Of a stretch of 64,000 bases of DNA, positions 1 to 11,519 are shown in pieces. The DNA comes from Icerya purchasi (lineage: Eukaryota > Arthropoda > Insecta > Hemiptera > Monophlebidae): contig CM077115.1 of the NCBI GenBank assembly GCA_039619475.1, forward strand, positions 418,446,557 through 418,510,556, in the 5' to 3' direction. The notes under the pieces are model-generated. The model had not been told where the DNA came from. It did not search any database and saw only the letters and a list, made by a program, of their open reading frames with translations. The stretch's first letter is position 1. Each line of letters starts with the position of its first letter. The position numbers and the translations under genes were made by a program.

Positions 1-1795
1 AATATGAAACACATTCTCTTCGATATAATACTTCAGCTTTAATTTACATAACGCTTTTACAGTATAGTATTCTCTATAATTGCGATTACACACGGCGTAG
101 GAAACTCAAAAAGATTTCCCATTTAAAAAATGTACATCAAATCATGTTTACCTGTTTTATAAGCTTACCTGTTTTATAAGCGTGCGCGTGAAATATATAA
201 AATAAGCTTTTTGCGTCAAAATGTTTCGGCTTTCAAATTAATGATACTCTAGTTTAATAATTGACGAATATAATTATTAAAATAAATTAACTGATCTCTA
301 AAAATTAAAGGATAAAGGTGCATAAAATTAAGTATTTATTTGGGTAGTGTTTAAATGTTACTTTTCTTAATCCGTATCGTTGAGTATTTTACGATTACAA
401 TGTATATAAAGAAAATTAATTTGCCCGCTACTGAAAAATTAGTCATCCGACGAAAGCGGTGTAACTTTACATGAGAATCATAGTTTTAAATCGCGAGCCA
501 CTTGTTGCCGGTAACAACGAGAAGAAAGAGATCGGTAAACTAGCAGCGAAAGCTATCGGAAACGCTGAAAGTGTTTTTTTCGAAAGTTATTTTTGCGCGT
601 AAAAGTCGTTTTTATTGTAAGCGACTAAAAAATTGCTTCGGTTGTTCGTACATTTTACGTTGATAAACGGGACCACGTTATATGTTCAATTTATTAAAAT
701 GTGCAACGATGAATATATGAAAATAACCATCGCTAAACTGTTATTTTTAATCGTAATTTCTCTGATGAAGTCTTTATATGTGCTTTTTTTTGTTTTTTTT
801 TTATAACCCGATGACCGAATCGTAAATTTTTAAAAGTTTAAATCAAATGAAAATAGTAAAACAAAGAAAGTAGCGTAAAACTGCTAAGGTTTTTTTAAAA
901 GGACAAGTGTGATTGAGTATTTCGTTTTAAACGTTTTTGTCTTCGTTTCACTTGTCAATTGAATTGTAATAATTGAAATGCGCGCGCCGTTTGTTGCGCC
1001 CATTTTTTTTTTTTTTTCTTCTTTCGCCTTCATAATGAACATGCAATAATTTTATATCATTTTACATTTTGTTTTTAATACACGATAATAAATTCGATTG
1101 TAATTTGCTTTGGAAAAATAAATTTGCGCAATGCATTGTAGATTATTTTTAAGCTCCGAAATTTATAAATATGGTTTTTGGAGAAATTTCTTAAACTACT
1201 TTTAATCTCTTTGTGAAGTTGTTTTTAATATCAGTTTGCATTATTTTAGTCTCCTGTATCCCCGCTTGCAAAGACGGATAAATGCTTTTGAAAATTATCC
1301 AATTATTTTTATCTTCTTAATTAGCTGCTGCGCAACAATAACATCAGTTATATATCAACTCTATACAAAATTATTGTACTATTCGCTAAAAGTGGGGGAA
1401 TTTCCGATAATGATGCCGGAAATTGCCTCCAAAAGTTTTATTTTGCGAGATTAAATGCAGGTCGATTGGAATATTTTAACGATAAATATTTATTAAAAAA
1501 AAAAAAAATCAGCTCCATTATTATATTGTCGGTAATTAATTGAGCGGGGTCAACTGGTGGTGCTAAACATGTTAATTTTTTATTTTATTTTAATATCTAT
1601 CGTGCATTGTAAAGAATGGTGCTATTTTATCAGTTTAATGTTAACGTTTTTCTATTATTTTTTATTGGTTGTTAATTTTACACACATGATAACAATGATC
1701 ATTTTCTGTTGTGTATACTTTTTCGTACTTTTATTACTTTATTCTACGGCATTTCAAACTCGTAATCCGTACAAAGAAAATGCATCTGTTTAATT

Positions 1796-1801
<6 letters not shown>

Positions 1802-1836
<35 letters not shown>
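1802..1836. repeat. (TA)n microsatellite
   Basis: Uninterrupted TA dinucleotide run followed by a degenerate TA/AAATA tract to about 1858. Confidence 0.95.
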
Positions 1837-1840
<4 letters not shown>

Positions 1841-4800
1841 TAAATATGTATATATATGAATAGGAGACATCGATGAAAAATGAATTATTAATAAAATTAT
1901 CAAGGACCAAAATAATTCTAGTCTCACGTGTGTTTTTAAATAAATCACCTATTTTTAATGTAAACTATTTTGTGAGCTCCTAATTCTTTATGAGAATTAT
2001 AGAAACATCTTTAACGTTAAAATAAATTAGAACAGACGACTGAGAAATGTGTGATATTTCGAAAAAGTGTATACTTACGCCTATTCAAAAATCAAAAACG
2101 ATATTACTCTCCGTATGTAATATTTCAAATTAAAATCAAATTATAGTTACCATGAAAATTCTAATTTTATTTTTTCAATGATCGTAATTCAAAAATAACC
2201 ACATTTCTGGATGTCATATTTCGTTGTCAATTAATTACAATTATTTACTTTTTTTTTTTTTTTTAATTTCATATATTTTTTTAATGTAAAAATAAATTTA
2301 GAAAGTTTTTATGTAGTGCACATAATATACAGTATTTATATGTACTATAAAGTGTATATATATATTATATATATACATAATTTTTGTACGCTTGTAAATA
2401 GTTTTTTTATGTTTATGTCACGAACTTTATATGTGTTTCCCACGTATGTTTATATATATATGTATATATATATATATACATATATATTGAATAATATATA
2501 ATCGTTTTGTTTTATACATTGTAATGTAATAACTATTTAAAGAGTATACGTTTATTTTTTAAAACTGTTCTTATTTATTTTCACTGTTTAATTTCTTTCT
2601 TGACAAGGTTCAGTCCTGCTTATGGTTTTTTTTTTTTTTTTTTTTTTTTTTTTGCGTGCCTGCAATGTAGCGTTTAACGTCGGTCGTTATTTAGCTAGTA
2701 TTATTTTACTTGTTAAAAATCAAATTAGCGAAAAAATTTAATTAAAACAGTCACAAGAAGGAATTTCTGAAGTATAAAGGACGTAATAAAAGCGCATTAG
2801 AGTGGAATATGCATCCTGAACTGGCGCGTGTTGATGAGTGGAGACAGGGTGAAGGTGTGTCTGCATTATGAAGATAAATGAGCACTCTCTTTTACGATCA
2901 GACCATAATCTGAAAATGTTCGAATACTGCGGAGAATATATTTTAGCATTTCGCGAAACGGAATGAACAATTAAGAATTTAGAACTTACACGATGACTAT
3001 CCTTTGAAGTAAATTATGCGTAATCTGTATGTCAATATTTTGACATTTCGGAGAGATTTCAGCGAATTCTGACGGTGAAAAATGTAAATCTGATGTAAAG
3101 GCGGCTTTAACTGAAAAATCAATTTCTAACGAATTTAGTTAAATATTTCCGCGCTCTCTAGTGGAAGTGAGATCGTTTCACAGAAGGTCGCAATTTTCTT
3201 TACGTGGATTAATATCGCCGTGCAAAAAGTGTAGCTTTTTCATAATTAACATATTTTCGAAGTATTAGCGCGCATTAGTATTCAAAAGCTAACTTCACGA
3301 AAATCTCGAGTAATTTTATTCACGAGAGCCTGGAAGTGAAATTTATGGGATAAAATAAGCAGCTTCTACCGTTGCTCTTTCGTCCGCTAAAAGTGAAAAA
3401 TTCTGGCATGGTAACTCTGCAGTCCTACAACTAGATTCAGTTCAAGTTTATTGTGTTGTGCCAATGCATGAAACTTTAACACGTGTTTTAGATGGAAAAT
3501 TGTGAGTTAAAAGACGCGTTACTTTTTATCGGGTTCAGATTATGGCAATGATTTCGAAAATTATACAAAAAATTATCGTATTTACGACTTTAACATGTAG
3601 GGACGTACATTGAAAAATAACCGATATCTAAATTATACATTTAGTTTCTGTCGTTCGGTATTTTCTAGCTGAAATACTTGAAACTAATCTACTCTGAATT
3701 TGTGTAAGCATGTATTTTTTATTTCTTGTCATTAAAAACAAAGGGAATTATCCTCATCACTAGTGCACGAAGACAGCGAATGATGATATGTTTTTGTTAA
3801 CCAGTAAACGAATGTGTGACAAACGTGAAGACATAAATATGTGGAAATGTGTCATGTAAAAAAAAATATGCGATCGTTGCCGTTGTTTCGCTACTTATTT
3901 TTCGCATTTTTTTAGTGTTGTCCATTCCGTATGCCAGCTCACCTGAAAAAAAAAACGAAGAATGCGGGATCGTACCGCCAGGTTTGTTGTCGGAAATAGT
4001 ATACATTGATTGTGTGACGTAACGATTGGGACTTTACGATAACGAAGAAACGAACGTGACAATGTTTTAATTTTGAAAAAGTTGTTATCCTATTTTTGTG
4101 TTTTTTTTTTTGGTCATCGATAGACACATGCTCTGAACACCCACTTACAATATTAGGTTGTTGCTCCCCTGATAGTTTATATATTGTCACTTAAGAGTAG
4201 GACTTCAGTGCATGCTTTTTTCTCGGTCGCAGAAATTGCAGAATTATTGTTCAGGTTAAGGTTAAAAATTCCCCGCATAATATATTCGGGGAACTCTGTC
4301 AGTAGTATTCAGACTGAAATTCAAATCTCTATCGAGAGCGAAAGTCATCAAAATTTCCGAACCGATTTAAGCGCTGATGCCCGTGGACCGTGTGCGATTA
4401 ATTAACGTAACAGACTCTTCGCGTAATTTGGAGAAACATACACGTTAATTAATGAAACGTTTGCCGTTAATGATCGTTTCTGTCGCGCGAAAGTCATCTA
4501 TATCAACTTTTTTGGCACCATTCTACGTACTTGCATCTCAGTTGCACCGTCGTACTTCAGTAACTCTGATGCGGCGCGAAATTAGCGTTGTAATGACACC
4601 AGCCGCATTGATGATATTGCGTTTTATAGTTTTGTGGCCTCGAATATTTGCGTGCTTTTCGATTTTGGTGCAACTTTCGCAAAAGAACATTACATCGCCG
4701 AGTCCGTAATAATTCTCAAATTTTACCCATGAAATGTCAGCAGCGAAAGCAACATCGGGCGCGCAAGTGTCAGTTTAATGAACGTAAGAAAAAATTATTA

Positions 4801-4882
4801 TACAGTTGATACCGGTTAACGTTTGAATTCCGTAAGTATTTGCAAATATTACTTTTTCGATTGCACGTGTCACGTGTAAAGC

Positions 4883-4884
<2 letters not shown>

Positions 4885-4948
<64 letters not shown>

Positions 4949-4950
4949 AT
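4885..4950. repeat. (AT)n-(GT)n compound microsatellite
   Basis: About 55 bp of pure AT dinucleotides running into a short GT tract. Such tracts are common in insect intergenic DNA and are likely to be length-polymorphic. Confidence 0.95.
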
Positions 4951-5909
4951 GTATATTATATACCGTAAAGTATCGCATACACCGTGAACAAGAACTATGT
5001 TATATTGTTAGCTATGCACAAAACCGAACAAAAAGGAAAACTGATGAAACAGTTCGCGACTGCTTAGCTGCATATCTGTGTTACGAGTATTAACCGTAGG
5101 AAAACTTCGTGGGGAATTTTAAAAAAAGTATTGCAATAGTTAGTTGATCAGTGAAAATCCACAGCATAAAGATCGTCCATTTAGAGCAAATAGTCGGTGG
5201 TGCAGTTGGGTTTTTCTACTCTTAATCGCGATCTCGAAGCCAGGACGTTGAGGAGCTTCGCTTCAAAAGATCAGTGTATTCAATTTTTCTTCTTTTTCTT
5301 ATCGTATATTGTCAGGTATAATAATAGGTGAAAGTTGGCTGAACCAAACGAACAGATTTTAGTGTGTACTTTTTTGGTGTTATTTTTACAGCATGTATTT
5401 CACTCTAACCCGTATCATGTAAAAACTCGATACTCCAGGCCGTTGCAAAGAGAGAGGAGAGACCTTCTTTAGACCTCCAGATGTTGTTGAACATCTACAA
5501 TTCTTGTACAAGAGTCTGTTTTAATTGATTCGCAGAATGAAATTTTGTAATTTTGACGTGAAAGATTTTGTTGCAGGATTTATAAACAGAAGAAAAAACA
5601 AATGTTCTATAAAAAACACAACGCAAAAAGTAACAGTGTCGTAATGTAAAAATGTAATAACAGAATTTTTTTATTACCCTAAGAAATACAAAACATTTTT
5701 CAGGTGGCGCTGTTAAATGCAGTTACCAAAAATTTCTAGCTGTACGACGTTCATATTAAATATGTGAATGTTTGTTGCGGCGATTAGGTACATTCGTAAT
5801 CGCTGTAAATATTTACTTGCTGAGTAGTTGCCATTAGCCAATAAAACAACTACTGACTACGTTCTGCCGTGAAGTTATGGTCTTCTTCTCATTATCGTAA
5901 AATCGTTCG

Positions 5910-6545
5910 CCGCATACTATTGTATAAGATGTTCTCCTCTATCGTTCCTTTTTCCAATCCTATACTTCTTTACAATTCTTCTTATGTGGTCATCACTTAC
6001 CGTATTGTCTACACTAACGTTGAAATCTCCTTGTATCATTATTAATTCTCTGATCGAAATTTTGTCGATTGTTTGATGTAATAAATTATAAAAATGATCA
6101 ATGTCTTCCTCAGAAGCAGTCGACGACGTTGGTGCGTATATCTGAACAATGTTTAATATAACTGGCTTTGTATTTAATCTGATGGTTAGGATCCTCCTCT
6201 CGCTTATAGGATTATAATCTAGTACAGTTTTTTCCAGAGCTTCTCTATTACTGAGGTCATGACCAGCCATATTCATGATATTTCCTGCGTCAGTTTGCAT
6301 ATACCCAGATCCTTTCCAGTGAGTTCCACATAGGCCCAGTATATTAAATTTATATCTTTCCATTTCCTTCTCCATTACCGCTAGTTTCCCAGGATATAAT
6401 AAGCCTTGCATATTCCATGTGGTTATATTCAGTTTTTTTCTTATACTTATTGTTTCAGCTCCAGTAACACATTTTACATTCTGAGCCTGGCTTGGAACTA
6501 CAGAATGTCCAGTCGCCCATTTCACACCATCCGACGAAGTTATGA
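5910..6545 (-). pseudogene. RTE-like LINE endonuclease relic
   Basis: A 202-codon open frame (6525 down to 5917) reads as the apurinic-type endonuclease domain of a non-LTR retrotransposon, of the kind often annotated as craniofacial development protein 2-like. Visible motifs: TTWNMQGL near residue 35 (first active-site Asn region), ILGLCGTHW near residue 62, VQIYAPT near residue 127, QGDFNV near residue 165 (Asp and Asn of the GDFN motif). In known enzymes the second motif carries a catalytic Glu (ISE-type); here it is Gly. A run of about ten residues normally found after the GHD.SN motif also appears deleted. The SDH motif and the reverse transcriptase are absent, so this is a fragment of ORF2. 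The open frame probably reflects young age or chance rather than function. RTE assignment is from memory of the family and is moderately secure. Confidence 0.75.
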
Positions 6546-7989
6546 TAAATTACTTCAATAGAAATTCGACTACTTTAGCAGGTAACGGTCGAACCGTTCG
6601 GATTCATGAGAGTTCATCAAGTCAAAGTTTGTATTTGTCTTCTTCCCTTCATGACTTGAGGCTGGTTTATAGAGATTTTTATAGTGCTGTTGATGTTTGC
6701 TTCGGTAGCTTCTATTTATCCGTTGCTCTCGATGGAAGTTCCGCGGAACCCTACTTCCCGTTATCCAACCGTGTCAACCATTCGGAAACGTACGTTAATG
6801 CGGATAGAGCGGTTCACAGCAATAACATCGAGCGTTTATAGTGTGAATTGCCGAGTAAAATTCCGAAACGGGCTACCCCACCAGGGAAGATTTTTTTCCC
6901 GACTGAATTGCGGAATTTTATTTCGTATACGAGAGTAACGTCGAGACCGAACAAATACGAAAAGTTTTCTAACGTCATCGCAAAAATGGCTCATTAAAGT
7001 ATGTAAATTTGTTATGCCTAAAATGAATTTATTTTTACAATCTTCTCATTACGTTACTTTACTTGGTTTTTTCGGCATAGTTTAATTTTTGGCCAGAATT
7101 TTAGTTCGTTCATTTTTGCTCTTATTCACATAATGTGTTAGTTAACGTTTCTGTTTTTATTCGTAGTTTGCGTCAGTTCACCGACTATGAATACGAACTA
7201 AAATTTCGACCGAAAATAAGCCGCCGGGCGGGGGGGACTGATCTGATGTGATCGCTACCCAATTTTATTCTACCGTATTCCTGTTTTCTTTTTTAAGTTC
7301 TTGAAACAGTGAGATTCCCGTGAAAATATTTGATTGCCTAACGATTTACAATCTCTATCGTTTTATTATTTGTTTGAAAGTTCGTCAACTTTTAACAATA
7401 TTTTTGTGTTTTTTAGCGCCGTTGGTGAAGACCCTGGAATGTATATCTTTATACACACACACACACACACATATATATACATATATACATGAATAGATAG
7501 ACATATATGTGTGCTTGTAAGGGGTGCAACGGTAACATTTGATTAAATTAAGAAAATATAAATATTTAATAAAAGTCAACAGAATAGCATTGCGTGGATT
7601 ACGATTCAACCGACGTATTTTCAGATCCAACGTATATGTATACTATACCGACATTAAAGTTGTTTTTCTTTAAAAACTTTACTCAATTTTGGAAAATTTA
7701 AATAACGTTTCTAATTTTTGTCTACAAACTTGTATTATTTTCATTAATATTTATGAACGAAGAAGTGGTTAGACAATCGTAAAAGCGCGTTTTTTTAATA
7801 TTCAGAAAAGATTTACCTGTAAATTCTGAGGTAACATACGGCGAATTGATAGGAAATTTTAAAAACGAAAATCGTAAGATTTATTAAACTACAATTATAA
7901 TTATTCGACTAGTTTTGAGTTTATTGGTTCTTAATTGCGGTAAATTCACCTTGTTTTTAATGTTGATATTAGGGACCGTTTTATTTGTA
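6546..7989. other. Unannotated DNA with AC microsatellite
   Basis: No supported gene. Contains an AC/AT compound repeat at about 7452-7490. Overlapping short frames at 6542-6938 have no recognisable domain. Confidence 0.5.
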
Positions 7990-7995
7990 TCTATA

Positions 7996-8026
<31 letters not shown>

Positions 8027-8053
8027 ATATCTATATCTATATATATATATATA
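7990..8053. repeat. (TCTA)n/(TA)n microsatellite
   Basis: About nine TCTA-type tetranucleotide units followed by a TA run. The mariner at 8054 is inserted at the TA-rich end of this tract, which makes its exact TA duplication ambiguous. Confidence 0.9.
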
Positions 8054-9366
8054 TACGGTCCGTCCGGAAAGTTCCGGGATTAATGCGATAAAAAATCGAA
8101 AAATTGAGATAAAAATTTTTAATTTCTAAGACACTCTACATAGTTACCATTCAACATAATACACCGCTCAGCTCGTTCCTGGAGCGCCTGGAAGCTCCTG
8201 GAAAAGGAGTCGATTTGTATCCTGTTTAATTCCCTTGTCACAGCTGCTTGGATGGCTAGAATATCGTCAAATCGGGTCCCCTTCAAGGCGGTTTTCAGCT
8301 TGGGGAATAGAAAATAGTCACACGGACTCAGATCTGGCGAATAGGGGGGGTGGCGCAACACGGGGACCTGTTTTTTCGCCAGAAACTGAGTGACAACTCC
8401 TGAGATGTGAGCTGGCGCATTATCATGAAGAAGGAAAAAATCTTTTGACTCCCATAAATCGGGCCGTACACGTCGGATTCGGTTGCAAAGTCGTTCCATA
8501 ACGCCTAGATAGAAGGCTCCATTCACCGTAGCACCTGGAGGTAAAAATTCTTTGTGTACGATGCCGCGTGAGTCGTAAAAAGCGATCAGCATTGTCTTCG
8601 TTTTCGATTTCACCAAGCGAACTTTGGTTGGCCGCGGCGATCCTTTGCCCAACCAGGCACTCGACTGACGTTTCGTGGTAGGATCATACTGAAAGACCCA
8701 TGTCTCATCACCAGCAATGATTTTATCGAGCACAGAAGGGTCATTTTTGACGATTTCAACGAGATTGCGGCATGAGTTCTCGCGCTGCTCTTTCTGCTCG
8801 GGTGTCAAAGAGTGTAGAACGAACTTTGCGCAGACCTTCCGCTTACCCAAAACGTCACGAAGCAGCTCGTGGACGACTGTTTTACCGATATTCAAAACTT
8901 CTGCTATCATACGGCATGGTAGGTGACGGTCGGCGGCGGGTAAGGACCGAATTCGATCGACGTTTTCATCGGCTGAGCTCGTTGATGGACGTCCCGCCTT
9001 TGGATCGTCTTCGAGGGACTGTCGGCCTTCTTTAAAACGTTTAAACCACTCAAATGTCTTTGACCTTGATAGACAACCATCGACGTACATTCGTTTCATA
9101 TCCGCGAACGTTTCAGTAGCGGTTTTACCGAGATTACAATAAAACTTGATAACAGATCTTTGCTCCATCTCGAAAATTGTGACAACGTGTTTTAAACGCG
9201 ATAACGCGAATCGTTTCTCACCACGAAAAAATCACACTACCAGCCAAAAAAAAAATCATGTGGGGTGTTGAAACCTAGTGCTAGGTCACTCGAGCAGTTT
9301 CAAACAGATAGCGTCAGTAGTTTCTCTGGAAAAAAATCAGTCCCGGAACTTTCCGGACGGACGGTG
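8054..9366 (-). mobile_element. Complete mariner transposon (about 1.31 kb)
   Basis: The element is delimited by inverted repeats of 28 bp (8054-8081 and 9339-9366) that match at 25 of 28 positions and share the core GTCCGTCCGGAAAGTTCCGG. Both ends are followed by TA, the mariner/Tc1 target duplication (8052-8053 and 9367-9368), although the flanks are TA microsatellite. The length of about 1.3 kb is typical of the family. One transposase gene fills the interior on the minus strand. The short poly-A run near 9247 lies in the 5' leader. Nothing in the ends or the coding region is visibly broken. Confidence 0.95.
8119..9168 (-). CDS. Mariner transposase, 349 aa, uninterrupted
   Basis: Cut-and-paste transposase that would bind the element's terminal repeats in the nucleus and excise and reinsert it at TA sites. 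The N-terminal third (about residues 1-110) is the paired helix-turn-helix DNA-binding region, including the GRPSTS linker at about 59-64 (compare the AT-hook-like GRP). A WVPHEL-like linker reads FVLHSL (116-121). The catalytic triad is visible: Asp154 in GDETWVF, Asp249 in LLHDNAPAH and Asp284 in SPDLSPCDYFLFP. Exactly 34 residues lie between the last two, the DD34D spacing that defines mariner. The start is the only in-frame ATG giving the usual MEQR-type N-terminus; the stop TAA lies at 8119-8121. The length equals the family norm (about 345-350 aa) and there is no frameshift or stop, unlike every other element in this window. Activity is inferred, not shown. Confidence 0.95.
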   Translation of the reverse strand: MEQRSVIKFYCNLGKTATETFADMKRMYVDGCLSRSKTFEWFKRFKEGRQSLEDDPKAGRPSTSSADENVDRIRSLPAADRHLPCRMIAEVLNIGKTVVHELLRDVLGKRKVCAKFVLHSLTPEQKEQRENSCRNLVEIVKNDPSVLDKIIAGDETWVFQYDPTTKRQSSAWLGKGSPRPTKVRLVKSKTKTMLIAFYDSRGIVHKEFLPPGATVNGAFYLGVMERLCNRIRRVRPDLWESKDFFLLHDNAPAHISGVVTQFLAKKQVPVLRHPPYSPDLSPCDYFLFPKLKTALKGTRFDDILAIQAAVTRELNRIQIDSFSRSFQALQERAERCIMLNGNYVECLRN

Positions 9367-9484
9367 TATATATATTATTATGTAATTAACCGTTCATTTG
9401 ACTGATTACGTGATAATTGGCGACCACAATGGGATAATCTTACTTGCAAAATAAAAAAAATAAAAATTTTAGGATATTTTAAAA

Positions 9485-9718
9485 TATGGCTGCAAAAAAA
9501 GAATTTTGAGAAGTGTAAAAAAGCATTTGGTGATGGTACAGTAAGTAATTTAATACAAGGTTTTAAAAAAGGTAGTGGGATATGGTAGAGGATTCAGAGG
9601 TTTAGTTGGTTTGGACGTTTCGGTGACAGATTTGAAAGGAGAAGTCGATACAGAAATATTACAAGAACCAGAAAGGAGTTCTATGGTGCAGTTATAAATA
9701 TTTATGAAATCGTTACTT
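9485..9718 (+). pseudogene. Decayed basic reading frame, function unknown
   Basis: A frame from about 9485 to the LINE insertion has one internal TAG (near 9584) over about 78 codons and ends at a TAA created across the insertion point. Its second half is rich in Arg and aromatic residues (for example WFGRFGDRFERRSRYRN). In an otherwise stop-dense AT-rich sequence this suggests a former small basic protein of the host element, but no family is recognised and chance cannot be excluded. Confidence 0.25.
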
Positions 9719-9719
9719 A

Positions 9720-10660
9720 TCTTTATCTTCCGAAAGATTGGTACTATACTCAGATCTGCTATCTCTTAATATCCCCACGCCGTACTGTGCTTCCTTTATC
9801 CTCGCCTTTCCCTCACTGTCTGTTGTCCCTGCTATTGCTAAATTCTTGTCTTTAATCCGCGACCGTATAAACATTTAAGCAAATCCCTCATCCATTTCTT
9901 ATCTTAATATTTTGGTTCCCCCGCCGCCTTCACTTGGTGCATTGTGGGCCTCTTTGCTCGGATGGTGGCCATAGTGGTACTGGGTCAAGGTGGTGCGGAT
10001 CTTCCGGAGTTAGTATGAACGGTACGCTATTTGGCGGTCATGCTGGCCCCTTCCGATGTGGAGCATCTTTCCTTTTTTATCCTTAATATATCGTAAGCTC
10101 TTCGTCCGCAGATGCCGTTTGAATAATGGATAATCAATCATTTTGCTTTTCTGGACGGGAATTGCGAGCACTGCTTTGCAGTTGCAACCGTAGGCGAATA
10201 GCGATGCCTTGTCTCTTGCCTCATCGGGCACTGTGGGCACTGCATTGCAGTTGAGGCCATATTGTTGATGAGGATCTTTTTGTGGGCGCTGCCTAACAAT
10301 CGCAGACATGGATAAAAATACTTTTCTTTTTATGCTGGTCAACCGCGCATTTAGTTTAAATATATATAATATATTATAATCAGGTATAACGGCTAACAAG
10401 ATATGAGAGCTTTCCTTTCCTTTAAGGTATCCTGAATATTTTTTCGTCTACAAATTTATTTCCCTTCGGACTGCTAATTGCACGAGTTCTAGTATCGATC
10501 TTTTTCGACTCCCTTGCTGTCTCTCCATAGTAGTTCTGGCCGTCTCCACCTTCCCCGAATAACTTTCTTAGTGTCCTCAGTTTCCTTTTGTCCTACGTTC
10601 TTCCTTCTTGATGGGTAATCGTCCGTAGCTGACAAGCCCAATAAAAAAGTAAAAAAAAAA
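9720..10660 (+). mobile_element. 5'-truncated LINE with 14-bp target duplication
   Basis: Perfect direct repeats GAAATCGTTACTTA flank the insertion (9706-9719 and 10661-10674), and the right end carries an A-rich tail, the signature of target-primed reverse transcription. Only the last 50 or so codons of ORF2 remain (to a TAA near 9884), including the NIPTPYCASFIL segment shared with other copies in this window. The remaining 770 bp is 3' untranslated sequence ending in GGGTAATCGTCCGTAGCTGA, the tail consensus of this LINE family. The long 129-codon frame on the opposite strand (10010-10399) is an antisense shadow. Confidence 0.9.
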
Positions 10661-10809
10661 GAAATCGTTACTTAATATGAATAATAATATAAATAATAAA
10701 TTTAATGAAATGAATAATTAATATAAAAATTTAGATAAGAAATTTGACAACCAATATAAAAATTTAGATGAAAAATTGGTAAATTTAAATAAAAAATATT
10801 TTGGTTAAT

Positions 10810-11304
10810 TAAATTTTATTCAGAATACGTTTTATTTAAAAATAATCACTCTATTTTTCTATTAAAAAAAAAAAAAAAAAAAAAAGAATTTGTTTTAACC
10901 AGTTTTACAACTTAATCTATGTATTATGGTTGAGCGGTTTCCTGTAAAATGAAGTAATTATAACATTTACTGAAGTTAAAAAAACCTCGATTAACTGATT
11001 GTTGAATTACAATGTCAAATGATGTGTGACAATCTATCGTTCTTATTGTTAGGATTAGCTTTGTAAAATTCCTCCACCGTAATTAACTTTTTTTTGCGGT
11101 CTTGACTTGTCTCGATTTATTTCTTCTTATTTTGTATATGAATATTTTCTTTAACTTTAATAAATGTTATAATTACTTCATTTTACAAAAAACCGCTCAA
11201 CCATAATACATAGATTGAGTTGTAAAACTGGTTAAAACAAATTCTTTTTTTATAGAAAAATAGAGTGATTTTTTTAAAATAAAACGTATTCTGAATAAAA
11301 TTCA
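10810..11304. repeat. Inverted repeat, arms of about 150-170 bp
   Basis: Arm A (10810-10980) and arm B (11150-11304) are near-identical reverse complements; both include TATGGTTGAGCGGTTT or its complement and the AACCAGTTTTACAACT segment. A loop of about 170 bp separates them. A third, more diverged copy in arm-A orientation lies at about 13799-14072. Confidence 0.85.
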
Positions 11305-11467
11305 ATTAGCTTATTCAAGATATAACCCTGATTAGCCAGAAATTATCGAAAATTGTAAGCCAGAAACTTATTAAATTATTCGTATATTTCACGTATACAT
11401 TATTTATACCGTTGACAAATGATTGATATTATAATTTCCTGATATGCCCTGTTATGGCTAAAACGCC

Positions 11468-11470
<3 letters not shown>

Positions 11471-11516
<46 letters not shown>
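11471..11516. repeat. (AT)n microsatellite at palindrome centre
   Basis: Pure AT run of about 45 bp between the left arm of the large palindrome and the left end of the 2.1-kb transposon. Confidence 0.95.

Positions 11517-11519
<3 letters not shown>

Larger units (their letters stand above)
1..5909. other. AT-rich DNA without a supported gene
   Basis: No reading frame here has convincing codon character, splice context or a recognisable domain; the short open frames are mostly low-complexity or translations of AT microsatellites. The stretch holds a TA repeat near 1802-1836, AT-rich alternating tracts near 2340-2490, a poly-T run at about 2629-2653 and a long AT/GT tract at 4885-4950. I see nothing else that can be supported. 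Confidence 0.6.

Noticed and set aside
10010..10399. 129-codon minus-strand frame
   Set aside because: It lies antisense in the 3' UTR of a plus-strand LINE and has no recognisable domain.
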